64,000 nt of DNA, from positions 2,645,541 through 2,709,540 of the forward strand of contig NC_016943.1 of assembly GCF_000284015.1 (NCBI RefSeq). Direction: 5' to 3'. Origin of the DNA: Blastococcus saxobsidens DD2 (lineage in GTDB: Bacteria > Actinomycetota > Actinomycetes > Mycobacteriales > Geodermatophilaceae). Positions 23,293 to 31,879 of the stretch are shown here, piece by piece. Every line of letters starts with the position of its first letter. The stretch's first letter is position 1. A program made the translations under genes and the position numbers. The notes beneath the pieces were generated by a model. It was not told the DNA's origin and made no database searches. It worked only from the letters and a program-made list of their open reading frames with translations.

Positions 23293-24606
23293 ATGCAGCA
23301 GAAGACGTCCGAGGCCGCAGCGCGGGCCCGGCCTGCGACGAACTGGGCGGGGAACGTCACCTACCGGGCGGCGCGGCTGCACCGGCCGACGAGCACCGCC
23401 GAGCTCCAGGACGTCGTGGCGAGGAGCGAGCGGGTCAAGGTCCTCGGCTCGCGGCACTGCTTCAACGACATCGCCGACACCACCGGGGACCTCGTGGTCC
23501 TCGACGGCCTCGGTTCCGACGTCGAGATCGACGGGTCCCCCGGTGCGGACGGCGGGACCGCGTGGATCCCGGCGGGCATGCCGTACAGCCAGCTGGTCCC
23601 CGACCTGGCGGCGCGCGGCTACGGCCTGCCGAACCTCGCGTCCCTGCCGCACATCACCGTCGCGGGCGCCACCGCCACCGGCACCCACGGATCCGGCAAC
23701 CGGAACGGCTCGCTCAGCACGTCCGTGGTGGGCATGGACCTGGTCCGGTCCGACGGCGGGACCGTCACGCTCACGCCCGGGGACCCGGACTTCCCCGGCG
23801 CCGTCGTCCACCTCGGCGCCCTGGGTGTCGTCACCCGGATCGGCCTGCGGTTCCAGCCGACGTTCCAGGTCCGCACCAACGTCTACGTGGGGCTGACCTG
23901 GGACCGGCTCGTCACCGACTTCCAGGCCGTGACGGACGCGGCCTACAGCGTCAGCGTGTTCACCGACTGGCAGGAGGTCACCCAGGTCTGGGTGAAGTCG
24001 CGCACCGACGAGCTCGGCAACGCCGCGCAGGAGAACACGGCCCCGGAGGAGTTCTTCGGGGCCCGCGCAGCGACCGTGCCGACCCACATGCTGACGAACA
24101 CCCCGGTCGAGAACCTCACGGAGCAACTGGGCGTCCCGGGTGAGTGGCACGAGCGGCTGCCCCACTTCCGCACCGGGTTCACGCCGAGCAACGGGAACGA
24201 GCTGCAGACCGAGTACTTCGTGCCCCGCCGGTACGTGCGGGAGGTCTGCGACGCGCTGCGCTCGCTCGGCCCCCGCATCGCGCCCCTGCTCCAGGTCAGC
24301 GAGCTGCGCACCGTGGCCGCGGACGACCTGTGGCTGAGTCCGGCCTACGGCGCCGACGTCCTGGCCCTGCACTTCACCTGGTTCCGCGACGAGACCCGGG
24401 TGCGCGCGCTGCTCCCGGAGATCGAGGCAGCACTGCGTCCGTACGGCGCCCGCCCGCACTGGGGCAAGGTCTTCACGGCCGACGCCGACGAGCTGGAGCG
24501 GCTGTACCCGCGGATCCCGGACTTCCGGGCCCTCGTCCGCCGCTTCGACCCGCGCGGCGCATTCCGCAACGACTTCCTGGACCGGACGGTGGCGGCGTTC
24601 GGCTGA
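23293..24606 (+). CDS. alditol oxidase-like covalent flavoprotein (VAO/PCMH family)
   Basis: The 437-residue protein aligns by eye with Streptomyces alditol oxidase (xylitol/sorbitol oxidase). It starts TNWAGNVTYRAARLHRPTST, carries the covalent-flavin region VKVLGSRHCFNDIADTTGDL with the histidine that links to FAD, and shows LPNLASLPHITVAGATATGT with its HGSG loop and a C-terminal ARPHWGKVF active-site strand. It should oxidise a sugar alcohol terminal hydroxyl with O2, giving H2O2. The flavin loop reads GSRHCFN rather than GSGHSFN. No signal peptide is present, so it is cytoplasmic. The start is supported by homology, with a weak ribosome site. It stands alone. Confidence 0.85.
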   Translation: MQQKTSEAAARARPATNWAGNVTYRAARLHRPTSTAELQDVVARSERVKVLGSRHCFNDIADTTGDLVVLDGLGSDVEIDGSPGADGGTAWIPAGMPYSQLVPDLAARGYGLPNLASLPHITVAGATATGTHGSGNRNGSLSTSVVGMDLVRSDGGTVTLTPGDPDFPGAVVHLGALGVVTRIGLRFQPTFQVRTNVYVGLTWDRLVTDFQAVTDAAYSVSVFTDWQEVTQVWVKSRTDELGNAAQENTAPEEFFGARAATVPTHMLTNTPVENLTEQLGVPGEWHERLPHFRTGFTPSNGNELQTEYFVPRRYVREVCDALRSLGPRIAPLLQVSELRTVAADDLWLSPAYGADVLALHFTWFRDETRVRALLPEIEAALRPYGARPHWGKVFTADADELERLYPRIPDFRALVRRFDPRGAFRNDFLDRTVAAFG

Positions 24607-24658
24607 TCCGGCGGCGCGAAGGGGCCCGCGCCCGGGACGACCGTGCCAGGGTGGCGGG

Positions 24659-25969
24659 GTGACCCCGAGGGCTGCCGAGCTGGTGAGCGAGCTCGGTCGG
24701 CTCCTGCTGGGTGCACCGCTGCCGATGTCCGTGCGGTGCTGGGACGGCTCCCGGACCGTCGTCGACGGGGCGCCCACCCTCGTCGTCCGCCACCCGCGGG
24801 CCCTCCGCCGCCTGGTGTACGCGCCCGGGGAGCTCGGGCTGGCCCGTGCCTACGTCAGCGGGGATCTCGACATCGAGGGTGACCTCTTCGCGGCGCTCGG
24901 CTTCCCGGACGACCTGCCGTCCCGGCCGGAGCTGGCCCTCGACCGGCGGGCCCTCGCCCGGCTGGCCGGCCCGCTCCTGAGGCTGCGGGTCCTGGGACCC
25001 CCACCGGCGCCCCCGCCGGAGGAGGCGCGTCTGCGCGGGAGCCGCCACTCGCTGGGTCGCGACCGGAGCGCCATCAGCCACCACTACGACGTCGGCAACG
25101 ATTTCTACCGCCTGCTGCTGGGCCCCTCGCTCGTCTACAGCTGCGCCTACTTCCCGGAGCCGGGCGCGACGCTGGAGCAGGCGCAGGAGGCCAAGCTCGA
25201 CCTGGTCTGCCGCAAGCTCGGCCTGGAGCAGGGGATGCGGCTGCTCGACGTCGGCTGCGGCTGGGGCTCGTTCGCCCTCCACGCGGCGTCCCGGTACGGC
25301 GTCTCGGTGGTCGCCGTGACCATCTCCGATGCCCAGGCCGGACTGGCCCGCCGGCGCATCGCCGACGCCGGGTTGACCGACCGCGTCGAGGTCCGGCTGC
25401 AGGACTACCGCGAGGTCGACGACGGGCCGTTCGACGCGATCGCCTCCATCGGCATGGCCGAGCACGTCGGTCACGCCTCGTTGCCGGGCTACGCCGCCAG
25501 GCTCCACGGGCTCCTGCGCCCCGGCGGCCGGCTGCTCAACCACGCCATCGCACGCGGCCCGGCGGCCGGCCCCGACCGCCCCGACCCCGGGTCGTTCCTC
25601 ACGCGGTACGTCTTTCCCGACGGCGAGCTGCAGTCGCTGGCCACCCACGTCCAGGTGCTCGAGGAGGCGGGCTTCGAGGTCCGCGACGTCGAGGCCCTCC
25701 GCCGGCACTACGCGCTCACCTGCCGGTCCTGGGTGCGCAACCTCGAGCAGCGCTGGGACGACGCGGTCCGCTGGTCCTCCCCGGGCCGGGCCCGCGTGTG
25801 GCGGCTCTACCTGGCGGGCTCGGCGCTGGCGTTCGAACGCCACCGGACCGGCGTGAACCAGCTCCTGGCCGTCAAGCCGGGACGGCGTGGAGCCGACCCG
25901 CTGCCGCTGCTCCGCCCGGACTGGAGCCGCCAGGCCACGTCGGACGACCGGCGGCCCGGTGCGGGCTGA
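24659..25969 (+). CDS. cyclopropane-fatty-acyl-phospholipid synthase family methyltransferase
   Basis: The 436-residue protein has an N-terminal CFA synthase domain (LGLARAYVSGDLDIEGDLFA) and a C-terminal class I methyltransferase core: AISHHYDVGNDFYRLLLGPS, the SAM loop RLLDVGCGWGSFALHAASRY near residue 195, and the catalytic region ASIGMAEHVGHASLPGYAAR. The HHYDVGNDFY and IGMAEHVG blocks are diagnostic. It should add a methylene or methyl group from SAM to an unsaturated phospholipid acyl chain at the membrane. The GTG start at 24659 follows a G-rich Shine-Dalgarno-like stretch. It lies 52 bp after the alditol oxidase gene and may share its transcript, though no functional link is apparent. 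Confidence 0.88.
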   Translation: MTPRAAELVSELGRLLLGAPLPMSVRCWDGSRTVVDGAPTLVVRHPRALRRLVYAPGELGLARAYVSGDLDIEGDLFAALGFPDDLPSRPELALDRRALARLAGPLLRLRVLGPPPAPPPEEARLRGSRHSLGRDRSAISHHYDVGNDFYRLLLGPSLVYSCAYFPEPGATLEQAQEAKLDLVCRKLGLEQGMRLLDVGCGWGSFALHAASRYGVSVVAVTISDAQAGLARRRIADAGLTDRVEVRLQDYREVDDGPFDAIASIGMAEHVGHASLPGYAARLHGLLRPGGRLLNHAIARGPAAGPDRPDPGSFLTRYVFPDGELQSLATHVQVLEEAGFEVRDVEALRRHYALTCRSWVRNLEQRWDDAVRWSSPGRARVWRLYLAGSALAFERHRTGVNQLLAVKPGRRGADPLPLLRPDWSRQATSDDRRPGAG

Positions 25970-25979
25970 TCGCGGAGAG

Positions 25980-26002
25980 CCGCCGGCGTCGGCCCCCGGC
26001 GG
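25980..26002. terminator. short GC hairpin between convergent genes
   Basis: A perfect 7-bp stem (CCGCCGG / CCGGCGG) with a 9-nt loop lies between the stop codons of the cyclopropane synthase gene (+) and the helicase gene (-). It could terminate transcription in either direction. There is no T-tract. Confidence 0.35.
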
Positions 26003-26017
26003 ATCGGCCGCCCGTCG

Positions 26018-28147
26018 CTACGACGCCGCCGCCAACGCGTCGGTCAGCAACGCGACGAGCGCCTCGTGCTGCACGTCGGCCGAGGACGACATCTCCTCGT
26101 CCGATCCGTCGAGCGCGCGGGCGGCCAGCCCGGCCTTGCTGTCGATGAGCTCGGCGATCCGGGAGTCGAGGGTCTGCGCGGCGATGATCCGCCACGCGGT
26201 GACCGGCTCGGTCTGCCCGATGCGGTGGCTGCGGTCGATGGCCTGGGTCTGCTCCGCGTCGGTCCAGGACAGCTCGGCCAGCACGATGTTGGAGGCGACC
26301 TGCAGGTTGAGCCCCACCCCGGCCGCGGTGAGCGAGCAGACCGCGACGGCGACGCCGGGATCGGTGACGAACGCGTCGATCTGCTTCTGCCGCGCCGACG
26401 GCGTCTGGTCGCCGCGGATCGAGGAGAAGCCGATCCCCTGCCGGCTGAACGACTCCTCGGCGGCGTCCATCACGTCGACGTGCTTGGCGAAGAACACGAC
26501 CTTGCCCGCGCTGCGGGCCAGCTGTGCCGCGTAGTCGGCGGCCGGGCCGGCCTTCGCCTGACCGATGCGCCGCATCATGCTGAACACGTTCTCGCCGGTG
26601 GCCGACGCGGTGGCGTCCTTCAGCTCCCACCTGGCCACCTTGCGCACCAGGTCGGCGTCGACGCCCTCCACGACGTCGGCGGACTCGCGGGCGGCGAGCG
26701 CGCTCTCGTACCGCTTCACCAGCCGGCGTGCGAGCTCCTGCTCGGCCGCCCGGATCGACCGGCCGGCCTTGTCGTCGAGCTCGACGGGCAGGTCGGCGAT
26801 GCGCCGGGCGGGGATGTCGGCGGCCACGTCGACCTTGCGCCGACGGACGATGCCCTGGTCGATCACGCACCCACGGGCGGCGGGGTAGAAGCCCGGGTCC
26901 GCCGGCGTCAGGCCGGTCTCCTCCAGCGCGTTCATCAGGTCGCCGAGCGGCTTGCTCTCGTCGATCCAGCCGAGGAACTGCCAGATGGCCAGGAAGTCGT
27001 CGATGTCGTTGATCAGCGGGGTGCCGGTGAGGGCCATCAGCAGCGGGCGCGGAAACCGCGACCGGATGCGGTCGGACAGCTCCAGGACGTGCTGCGAGCG
27101 CTGCGAGGTCTTGTTCTTGATGAAGTGCGCCTCGTCGACGACCATGCCGCGGAACCCGAAGTCGCCGAACCAGCCGATGTGGCGGTCGAGCACCTCGTAG
27201 TTGACGACGACGATGTCGGCGAACCCGTCGACGGTCTCCCCGTTGCCGTGCACGACGGTGGCCGCGCGGTGCGGCACCCAGATGCCGGCCTCGCGGGCCC
27301 AGTTGGTCTTGACCACGCTCGGCACCACCACGAGCAGCGGATAGGCGTTCGCCGCCTCCGCGGCGAGCAGCGCCTGCGCCGTCTTGCCCAGGCCCGGCTC
27401 GTCGGCGAGCAGGAACGTCCGGTGGCCGGCCGCGGCGGCGGCGACCACCTGCGCCTGGTGCGGCATCAGCTGCCGGCCGCCCGCCGCCTGCAGGGAGGAC
27501 GGCGCGGGCAGGGGCATGCACGCCGGGACCCCGCCACCGGCGCGCTCGAAGGAGTTCAGCAGCGGGTCGAGCAGCTCCCAGCCGACCAGCCGCCGCGGGC
27601 GGGCCTGGGGCGGCGGGGTGGCGGAGAAGTCGGGGGCCAGGAACGGGTTGGCCAGCTGCCGGGAGATGACCGACTGGGGCACCACGCGGCGCTCGGGAGC
27701 GGCGGAGAAGACCGCCGGCTGCGCCGGCGGCTCCTCCTCGGGCTCCGGCTCGATACCGAGGTCCGTCAGCATCTCCCGCTTCATCGACCGGGCGGCCTCG
27801 GAGACGACGGCGTCCTCGCTCAGCAGCGACAGCAGCCCGGAGTCGCGCACGGCGGTCCTCGCCAGCGTCGTCGCGAACCCGTCCAGGCGCTTGAGCTGGT
27901 CGGCACGGGAGGCGGCGCTGCCGGTCTCGTCCGCCCGCACCCGCTCGCGCTCCTCGCGCAGCAGCAGGGCGACCACCTGGAACTTCGTACGCACCGCGGG
28001 CGTCACGCGGCCGCGCTGGGCGGCGGTCTCGACCTCGCGGATCGCGCGGGCGATCACCGACCTGACGTCGTTCGCGCCGCGGCCGCGCCGCTCGTTGCGC
28101 GGGGCGGTGCGGCGGGTGCGCCCCTGGCGCTGCCCTGGTCGAGCCAC
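26018..28147 (-). CDS. SNF2-family DEAD/DEAH helicase (ATP-dependent DNA translocase)
   Basis: The 709-residue protein has a basic, low-complexity N-terminus and a helical region up to about residue 230. The two RecA-like lobes of an SNF2 ATPase follow: motif I FLLADEPGLGKTAQALLAAE, motif II MVVDEAHFIKNKTSQRSQ, motif III LMALTGTPLINDIDDFLAIW, motif V CSLTAAGVGLNLQVASNIVL and motif VI QAIDRSHRIGQTEPVTAWRI. It resembles short SMARCAL1/HepA-type translocases that remodel DNA-protein complexes. The frame is open far upstream, but the GTG at 28147 has an ideal GGAGGAG ribosome site and is chosen. No methyltransferase, nuclease or other defence partner is adjacent. Confidence 0.88.
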   Translation of the reverse strand: MARPGQRQGRTRRTAPRNERRGRGANDVRSVIARAIREVETAAQRGRVTPAVRTKFQVVALLLREERERVRADETGSAASRADQLKRLDGFATTLARTAVRDSGLLSLLSEDAVVSEAARSMKREMLTDLGIEPEPEEEPPAQPAVFSAAPERRVVPQSVISRQLANPFLAPDFSATPPPQARPRRLVGWELLDPLLNSFERAGGGVPACMPLPAPSSLQAAGGRQLMPHQAQVVAAAAAGHRTFLLADEPGLGKTAQALLAAEAANAYPLLVVVPSVVKTNWAREAGIWVPHRAATVVHGNGETVDGFADIVVVNYEVLDRHIGWFGDFGFRGMVVDEAHFIKNKTSQRSQHVLELSDRIRSRFPRPLLMALTGTPLINDIDDFLAIWQFLGWIDESKPLGDLMNALEETGLTPADPGFYPAARGCVIDQGIVRRRKVDVAADIPARRIADLPVELDDKAGRSIRAAEQELARRLVKRYESALAARESADVVEGVDADLVRKVARWELKDATASATGENVFSMMRRIGQAKAGPAADYAAQLARSAGKVVFFAKHVDVMDAAEESFSRQGIGFSSIRGDQTPSARQKQIDAFVTDPGVAVAVCSLTAAGVGLNLQVASNIVLAELSWTDAEQTQAIDRSHRIGQTEPVTAWRIIAAQTLDSRIAELIDSKAGLAARALDGSDEEMSSSADVQHEALVALLTDALAAAS

Positions 28148-28466
28148 GGACTCCTCCTCCGGATGCCCGGCACGGGAGCCGGGCAGAGTGCTGCGCACCG
28201 GCCCGCGGTCGCGGGCGACGGACGTCCCGGGCAGCGGGCCGGGTGCTCCAGCCGCGACTGCGCGCCTGGAGCCCTGGGGGACCCACGCCCGGGGGCGAGG
28301 CAGCCCGCCCTCCGGGAGGAACCCGGAGCGGCCGGTCGATGGCCGGGGCGACGAGCGCACACGGGGCGTCGTCACCGGACGAGCGCCGTCTGCCGATGAA
28401 CGGTGCTGGTCCGATGCTAGACCCTGCCGGCCCACGGAGCTCCGTCGCGCCGCGGAACGTGCGGGA
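28148..28466. other. 319-bp divergent intergenic region
   Basis: No gene is supported here. Between the helicase and FrnE starts are GC hairpins, for example GCCCGG with CCGGGC near 28164-28183. A possible -10 element for the FrnE gene, TAGACC at 28418-28423 within GATGCTAGACC, has no convincing -35. Confidence 0.4.
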
Positions 28467-29213
28467 ATGCCGCCGCCGGCCGCCGTGGTTGCGCCGGTCG
28501 TGAAGGTCGAGATCTGGTCCGACGTCGTCTGTCCCTGGTGCCACATCGGCAAGCGCCGGTTAGGGGCCGCCCTCGCGCGGTTCCCCCACCGTGACCAGGT
28601 GGAGGTGGAGTGGAAGGCGTTCGAGCTCGACCCCGGGGCGCGGTCGGCCGCTGCCGGGGACGGGGTCTCGGCGACCGGCTACGCGGAGCGGCTGGCCCGC
28701 AAGTACGGCACCTCGGTCGCCGGCGCGCAGCAGATGACCGACCACATGACGCAGCAGGCCGCCGCGGAGGGGCTGGACTTCCGGTTCGACCGGGCGGTGC
28801 GCGCCAACACCTTCGACGCCCACCAGGTGATCCACCTGGCCGCCGAGCGCGGGGTGCAGGACGCGGTGAAGGAGCGGCTGCTGACCGCCTACTTCAGCGA
28901 GGGCGAGGCCGTCGGCGACCGCGAGACCCTGGTCCGGCTGGCCGCCGACGCCGGTCTGTACGCTGACGAGGTGCGCGCGGCGCTCGAGGACCAGCGGTAC
29001 GCCGGTGCAGTCCGCGGCGACGAGGCCGAGGCGGCCGCGCTGGGCATCAGCGGGGTGCCCTTCTTCGTCGTCGACCGGAAGTACGGCGTCAACGGGGCCC
29101 AGTCGGCCGACGCGTTGCTCCAGGTGCTGGAGCGGGCGTGGTCGGAGCGCTCCCCGCTGATCTCCGTGGCGAGCGACGGCGCCGTCTGCGGACCGGACGG
29201 CTGCACCGCCTGA
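28467..29213 (+). CDS. DsbA/FrnE-family thioredoxin-fold oxidoreductase
   Basis: This protein is about 248 residues, or 237 if translation starts at the GTG at 28500, where family homology begins. It opens VKVEIWSDVVCPWCHIGKRR, the FrnE signature, with a CPWC redox motif. An all-helical insertion holds FDAHQVIHLAAERGVQDAVK. The thioredoxin fold closes with GISGVPFFVVDRKYGVNGAQ, containing the cis-proline. FrnE proteins are cytoplasmic dithiol isomerases or 2-hydroxychromene-2-carboxylate isomerase relatives and have been linked to oxidative-stress tolerance in Deinococcus. Two extra cysteines lie near the C-terminus (VCGPDGCTA). It is a single gene. The ATG at 28467 is used although neither start has a good ribosome site. 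Confidence 0.85.
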   Translation: MPPPAAVVAPVVKVEIWSDVVCPWCHIGKRRLGAALARFPHRDQVEVEWKAFELDPGARSAAAGDGVSATGYAERLARKYGTSVAGAQQMTDHMTQQAAAEGLDFRFDRAVRANTFDAHQVIHLAAERGVQDAVKERLLTAYFSEGEAVGDRETLVRLAADAGLYADEVRAALEDQRYAGAVRGDEAEAAALGISGVPFFVVDRKYGVNGAQSADALLQVLERAWSERSPLISVASDGAVCGPDGCTA

Positions 29214-29217
29214 GGTC

Positions 29218-29256
29218 CCCGGGCCCGGCGCCGGTCACGGGCGCTCCGGCCCCGGG
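29218..29256. terminator. GC-rich hairpin between convergent genes
   Basis: Arms CCCGGGCCCGG (29218-29228) and CCGGCCCCGGG (29246-29256) pair at 10 of 11 positions around a 17-nt loop. It starts just after the FrnE gene stop and covers the stop of the convergent aldolase gene, so it could be a bidirectional terminator. Confidence 0.4.
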
Positions 29257-29981
29257 CGGTCCCGCGCGACCCGTAGGTGCTGCGCCATGGCCTGCGCGAG
29301 GGTGGCGGCGTCCGCCGCGGCGGTGACGATCGTCGCTCCCTCGGCCGCGTAGCCGGCGGCCTCCTCGCCGTTGTGCGCGTACACGCCCACCGGTACGCCG
29401 GCGGCGCCGGCCCGGGCGACGATCGACGAGAGGACCCCGCGCAGCTCCGCCCGCCGGTCCGCACCGGTCAGGCCGAGCGCCAGCCCGAGGTCGCCCGGAC
29501 CGACGAACACCCCGTCCAGCCCGTCGACGGCCAGGACGGCGTCGAGGTCCTCCAGCGCCGTCGCGGTCTCGACCATCACGATCGCGAGCGGGTCCTCGGC
29601 GCCGCCGGAGAACCGGCCGATCGACCGGCTGCCCGCCGGCGCGTACCGGCAGGTGGCGACGACCTCCCGGGCGTGCTCGGCATCGCGCACGTTGGGCACG
29701 ATGACCCCGCAGGCGCCGAGATCCAGCGGCCGTCCGACGTCGGGGAACAGCGAGCTGCGGGTCCGGACGAGCGGCACCGATCCCGCCGCGGTGATCGCCG
29801 CCGCCACCCCCGGCAGCTCGGCCTCGGACCGGGCCCCGTGCTGCAGGTCGACGACGACGAAGTCGGCGCCGGTCCGCGCCAGGATCTCGCCGGTCACGGC
29901 GCCCGGCAAGGCGCTCCACAGGCCGTGGCACGGCTGTCCTTCCGACCACCGCCGCCGCAGGTCGCCCTCGCTGATCGCCAT
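29235..29981 (-). CDS. HpcH/HpaI aldolase family protein
   Basis: The 248-residue protein has the HpcH/HpaI TIM-barrel hallmarks: GADFVVVDLQHGARSEAELP with the catalytic histidine, LDLGACGVIVPNVRDAEHAR, the metal-binding Glu in LAIVMVETATALEDLDAV, and the metal-binding Asp in GLDGVFVGPGDLGLALGLTG. These class II aldolases reversibly cleave 4-hydroxy-2-oxo acids to pyruvate and an aldehyde. The natural substrate is not clear, as no aromatic or sugar catabolic genes surround it. AAGGGAG precedes the ATG. It is convergent with the FrnE gene. Confidence 0.88.
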   Translation of the reverse strand: MAISEGDLRRRWSEGQPCHGLWSALPGAVTGEILARTGADFVVVDLQHGARSEAELPGVAAAITAAGSVPLVRTRSSLFPDVGRPLDLGACGVIVPNVRDAEHAREVVATCRYAPAGSRSIGRFSGGAEDPLAIVMVETATALEDLDAVLAVDGLDGVFVGPGDLGLALGLTGADRRAELRGVLSSIVARAGAAGVPVGVYAHNGEEAAGYAAEGATIVTAAADAATLAQAMAQHLRVARDRPGPERP

Positions 29982-30093
29982 GCCCGGCCGCTCCCTTCGT
30001 CGAGTTCTGCGTCCGCGGCGGTGTCGTCAGCCGTCGCCCGACGATCCTGCTCGTCAGCCCCGGTGCCCGCGACCGCACCGGCGCGCCACCGGC

Positions 30094-30705
30094 TCAGCCC
30101 GCCGACCCGGCGGCGCCCTCTGTGCCCCGTGGCAGCCGGCCCATGAGGAAGAACTCGGGGTTGGGCGCGAGCGCGGCGAAGTGCGCCAGCCGGTTGGACA
30201 GCGCGAAGAACGACGTGATCATGCCGACGTCCCAGACGTCGTCCTCGGTGAGGCCGTGCTCGGCGAGGCTCGCCAGGTCGTCCGCGGTGACGGCGGCCGG
30301 ATCGGCGGCCAGGCGGGTCGCCACGGTGAGCACGGCGTGCATCCGCGGCGACAGCGGTGCCTTGCGCCAGTCGACGGCGACCTGGTCGGCGATGTACGGG
30401 TCGCGGGCGCGGATCCGCGCCACCGCACCGTGCGCCACGACGCAGTACAGGCAGTCGTTGCCGGCGCTGGTCGCGACCACGATCAGCTCGCGGTCGGCCT
30501 TCGACAGCCCCGGCGTCTCCTTGTCCATCAGGGCGTCGTGCATGGCGAAGAACGCCCGCGCCTCGTCCGGCCGCCAGGCCAGCGCCGCGAAGACGTTGGG
30601 CAGGAAGCCCGACCGCTCGGCCACCTCCGCGTACCGCTCGGCGAGGTCGGCCGGCAGCTCGTCCGGTGGCCGGAGGGGAAAGCGGCTGAGGGGTGTCTCG
30701 GTCAT
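30094..30705 (-). CDS. peroxidase-related (AhpD/carboxymuconolactone decarboxylase-like) protein
   Basis: The 203-residue protein carries the AhpD-like core LIVVATSAGNDCLYCVVAHG, with the redox CxxC pair and nearby histidine near residue 85, and an N-terminal segment typical of uncharacterised peroxidase-related enzymes (RSGFLPNVFAALAWRPDEAR). Such proteins reduce peroxides, or act as adaptors for them, through the cysteine pair. The start at 30705 is chosen from homology; the frame is open further upstream. It is divergent from the alcohol dehydrogenase gene, with 116 bp between starts. Confidence 0.85.
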   Translation of the reverse strand: MTETPLSRFPLRPPDELPADLAERYAEVAERSGFLPNVFAALAWRPDEARAFFAMHDALMDKETPGLSKADRELIVVATSAGNDCLYCVVAHGAVARIRARDPYIADQVAVDWRKAPLSPRMHAVLTVATRLAADPAAVTADDLASLAEHGLTEDDVWDVGMITSFFALSNRLAHFAALAPNPEFFLMGRLPRGTEGAAGSAG

Positions 30706-30821
30706 CGCCTCACTCTGGCAGCGGCTGACCGCGCGCGCACCCATGGCGCCCGCCCGCGCGACTCCCGGCCGCCGGGAGAGACTCTCCGGGACGCCGCTGA
30801 TCGAAACGGGAGACGACTGAC

Positions 30822-31793
30822 ATGTGGGCCCAGGTGCTGGACGGACCGTTCACCTTCCGGGAGGTCGAGGTCGAGGCGCCGCGCGCCGAGCAGCTCGCCG
30901 ACGGCCAGGTCCTGCTGGCCACCAGCGCCGGCGGCATCTGCGGCAGCGACCTGCCGTTCTTCAAGGGCGCACCGTTCCTGCACGCCGCCAACCGGGGCAC
31001 CCCGGCGTCGCCCGCGCCGGGCTTCCCCCTGCACGAGGTCGTCGGCGAGGTCGTGGCCAGCCGGCATCCGGCGCACGCCGCCGGCGACCTGGTCGTCGGC
31101 TGGGCGTCGGCGTTCGACGCGATCGCCGAGCTCGTGGTCAGCGACGGCGAGGGGCTGGCCGGCTACGACACCACGATGGCGCCCACCACCGCGGTCATGC
31201 TGCAACCGCTGGCGTGCGTGCTCTACGCCGTCGAGCAGGTCGGGGACGTGCGCGGGCGCACGGTGGCGGTGGTCGGCCAGGGGCCGATCGGGCTGCTGTT
31301 CAGCCACGTGCTCAAGCAGCGCGGAGCCGGCCACGTCGTCGGGGTGGACCGGATCGACCGGAGCCGGGATGCCGACGTCTTCGGCGTGGACGAGACCGTC
31401 ACCGCCAGCGCCAACCTGTGGTCGGCCACCCTCGGCGAGACCGACCGCCCCAGCGTGGTCGTCGAGGCGGTGGGGCACCAGGTCACGACGCTGAAGGACT
31501 GCCTGGACAGCGTCGCCGCCGGCGGGGAGATCCTCTACTTCGGCATCCCCGACGACGCGGTCTACCCGCTGGACATGCTGACGTTCCTGCGGAAGAACAT
31601 CACGCTGCGCGCGGGGGTCACCCTCGAGCGGCGCCGGGTGCTCCGGGACGCCGGGAGCTACCTCGCGGCGCACCCCGCGCTCCGGGAGGTCTACGTGACC
31701 GACGTCCACCGGGCCGGCGACGTGCAGCAGGGTTTCACCGCGGCGATCCAGCCGCGGGCCGGCCAGTACAAGGTCGCCCTCGACATGGCGTGA
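30822..31793 (+). CDS. zinc-type medium-chain alcohol dehydrogenase family protein
   Basis: The 323-residue protein follows the medium-chain dehydrogenase layout: GGICGSDLPFFKGAP with the first active-site metal ligand Cys, FPLHEVVGEVVASRHPAHAA with the His/Glu pair, and the Rossmann segment RTVAVVGQGPIGLLFSHVLK. The structural zinc loop with four cysteines is missing, as in shorter members, and the catalytic domain is slightly reduced. It should oxidise an alcohol or polyol with NAD(P)+. The substrate is unknown. It is divergent from the AhpD-like gene, and the two may share control. Confidence 0.85.
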   Translation: MWAQVLDGPFTFREVEVEAPRAEQLADGQVLLATSAGGICGSDLPFFKGAPFLHAANRGTPASPAPGFPLHEVVGEVVASRHPAHAAGDLVVGWASAFDAIAELVVSDGEGLAGYDTTMAPTTAVMLQPLACVLYAVEQVGDVRGRTVAVVGQGPIGLLFSHVLKQRGAGHVVGVDRIDRSRDADVFGVDETVTASANLWSATLGETDRPSVVVEAVGHQVTTLKDCLDSVAAGGEILYFGIPDDAVYPLDMLTFLRKNITLRAGVTLERRRVLRDAGSYLAAHPALREVYVTDVHRAGDVQQGFTAAIQPRAGQYKVALDMA

Positions 31794-31817
31794 TGCGGCG
31801 GGCGTGGGTTCCGCTGT

Positions 31818-31832
31818 GCGGGGACGCCCCGC
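31818..31832. terminator. short hairpin between convergent genes
   Basis: A perfect GCGGGG/CCCCGC stem with an ACG loop lies 25 bp after the dehydrogenase stop and before the convergent Fic gene's stop. It is a candidate terminator, with no T-tract. Confidence 0.35.
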
Positions 31833-31879
31833 CTGCGTGGCACCGTCGGACGATCAGCAGCTGGGCGGGTTCGGCCCGG

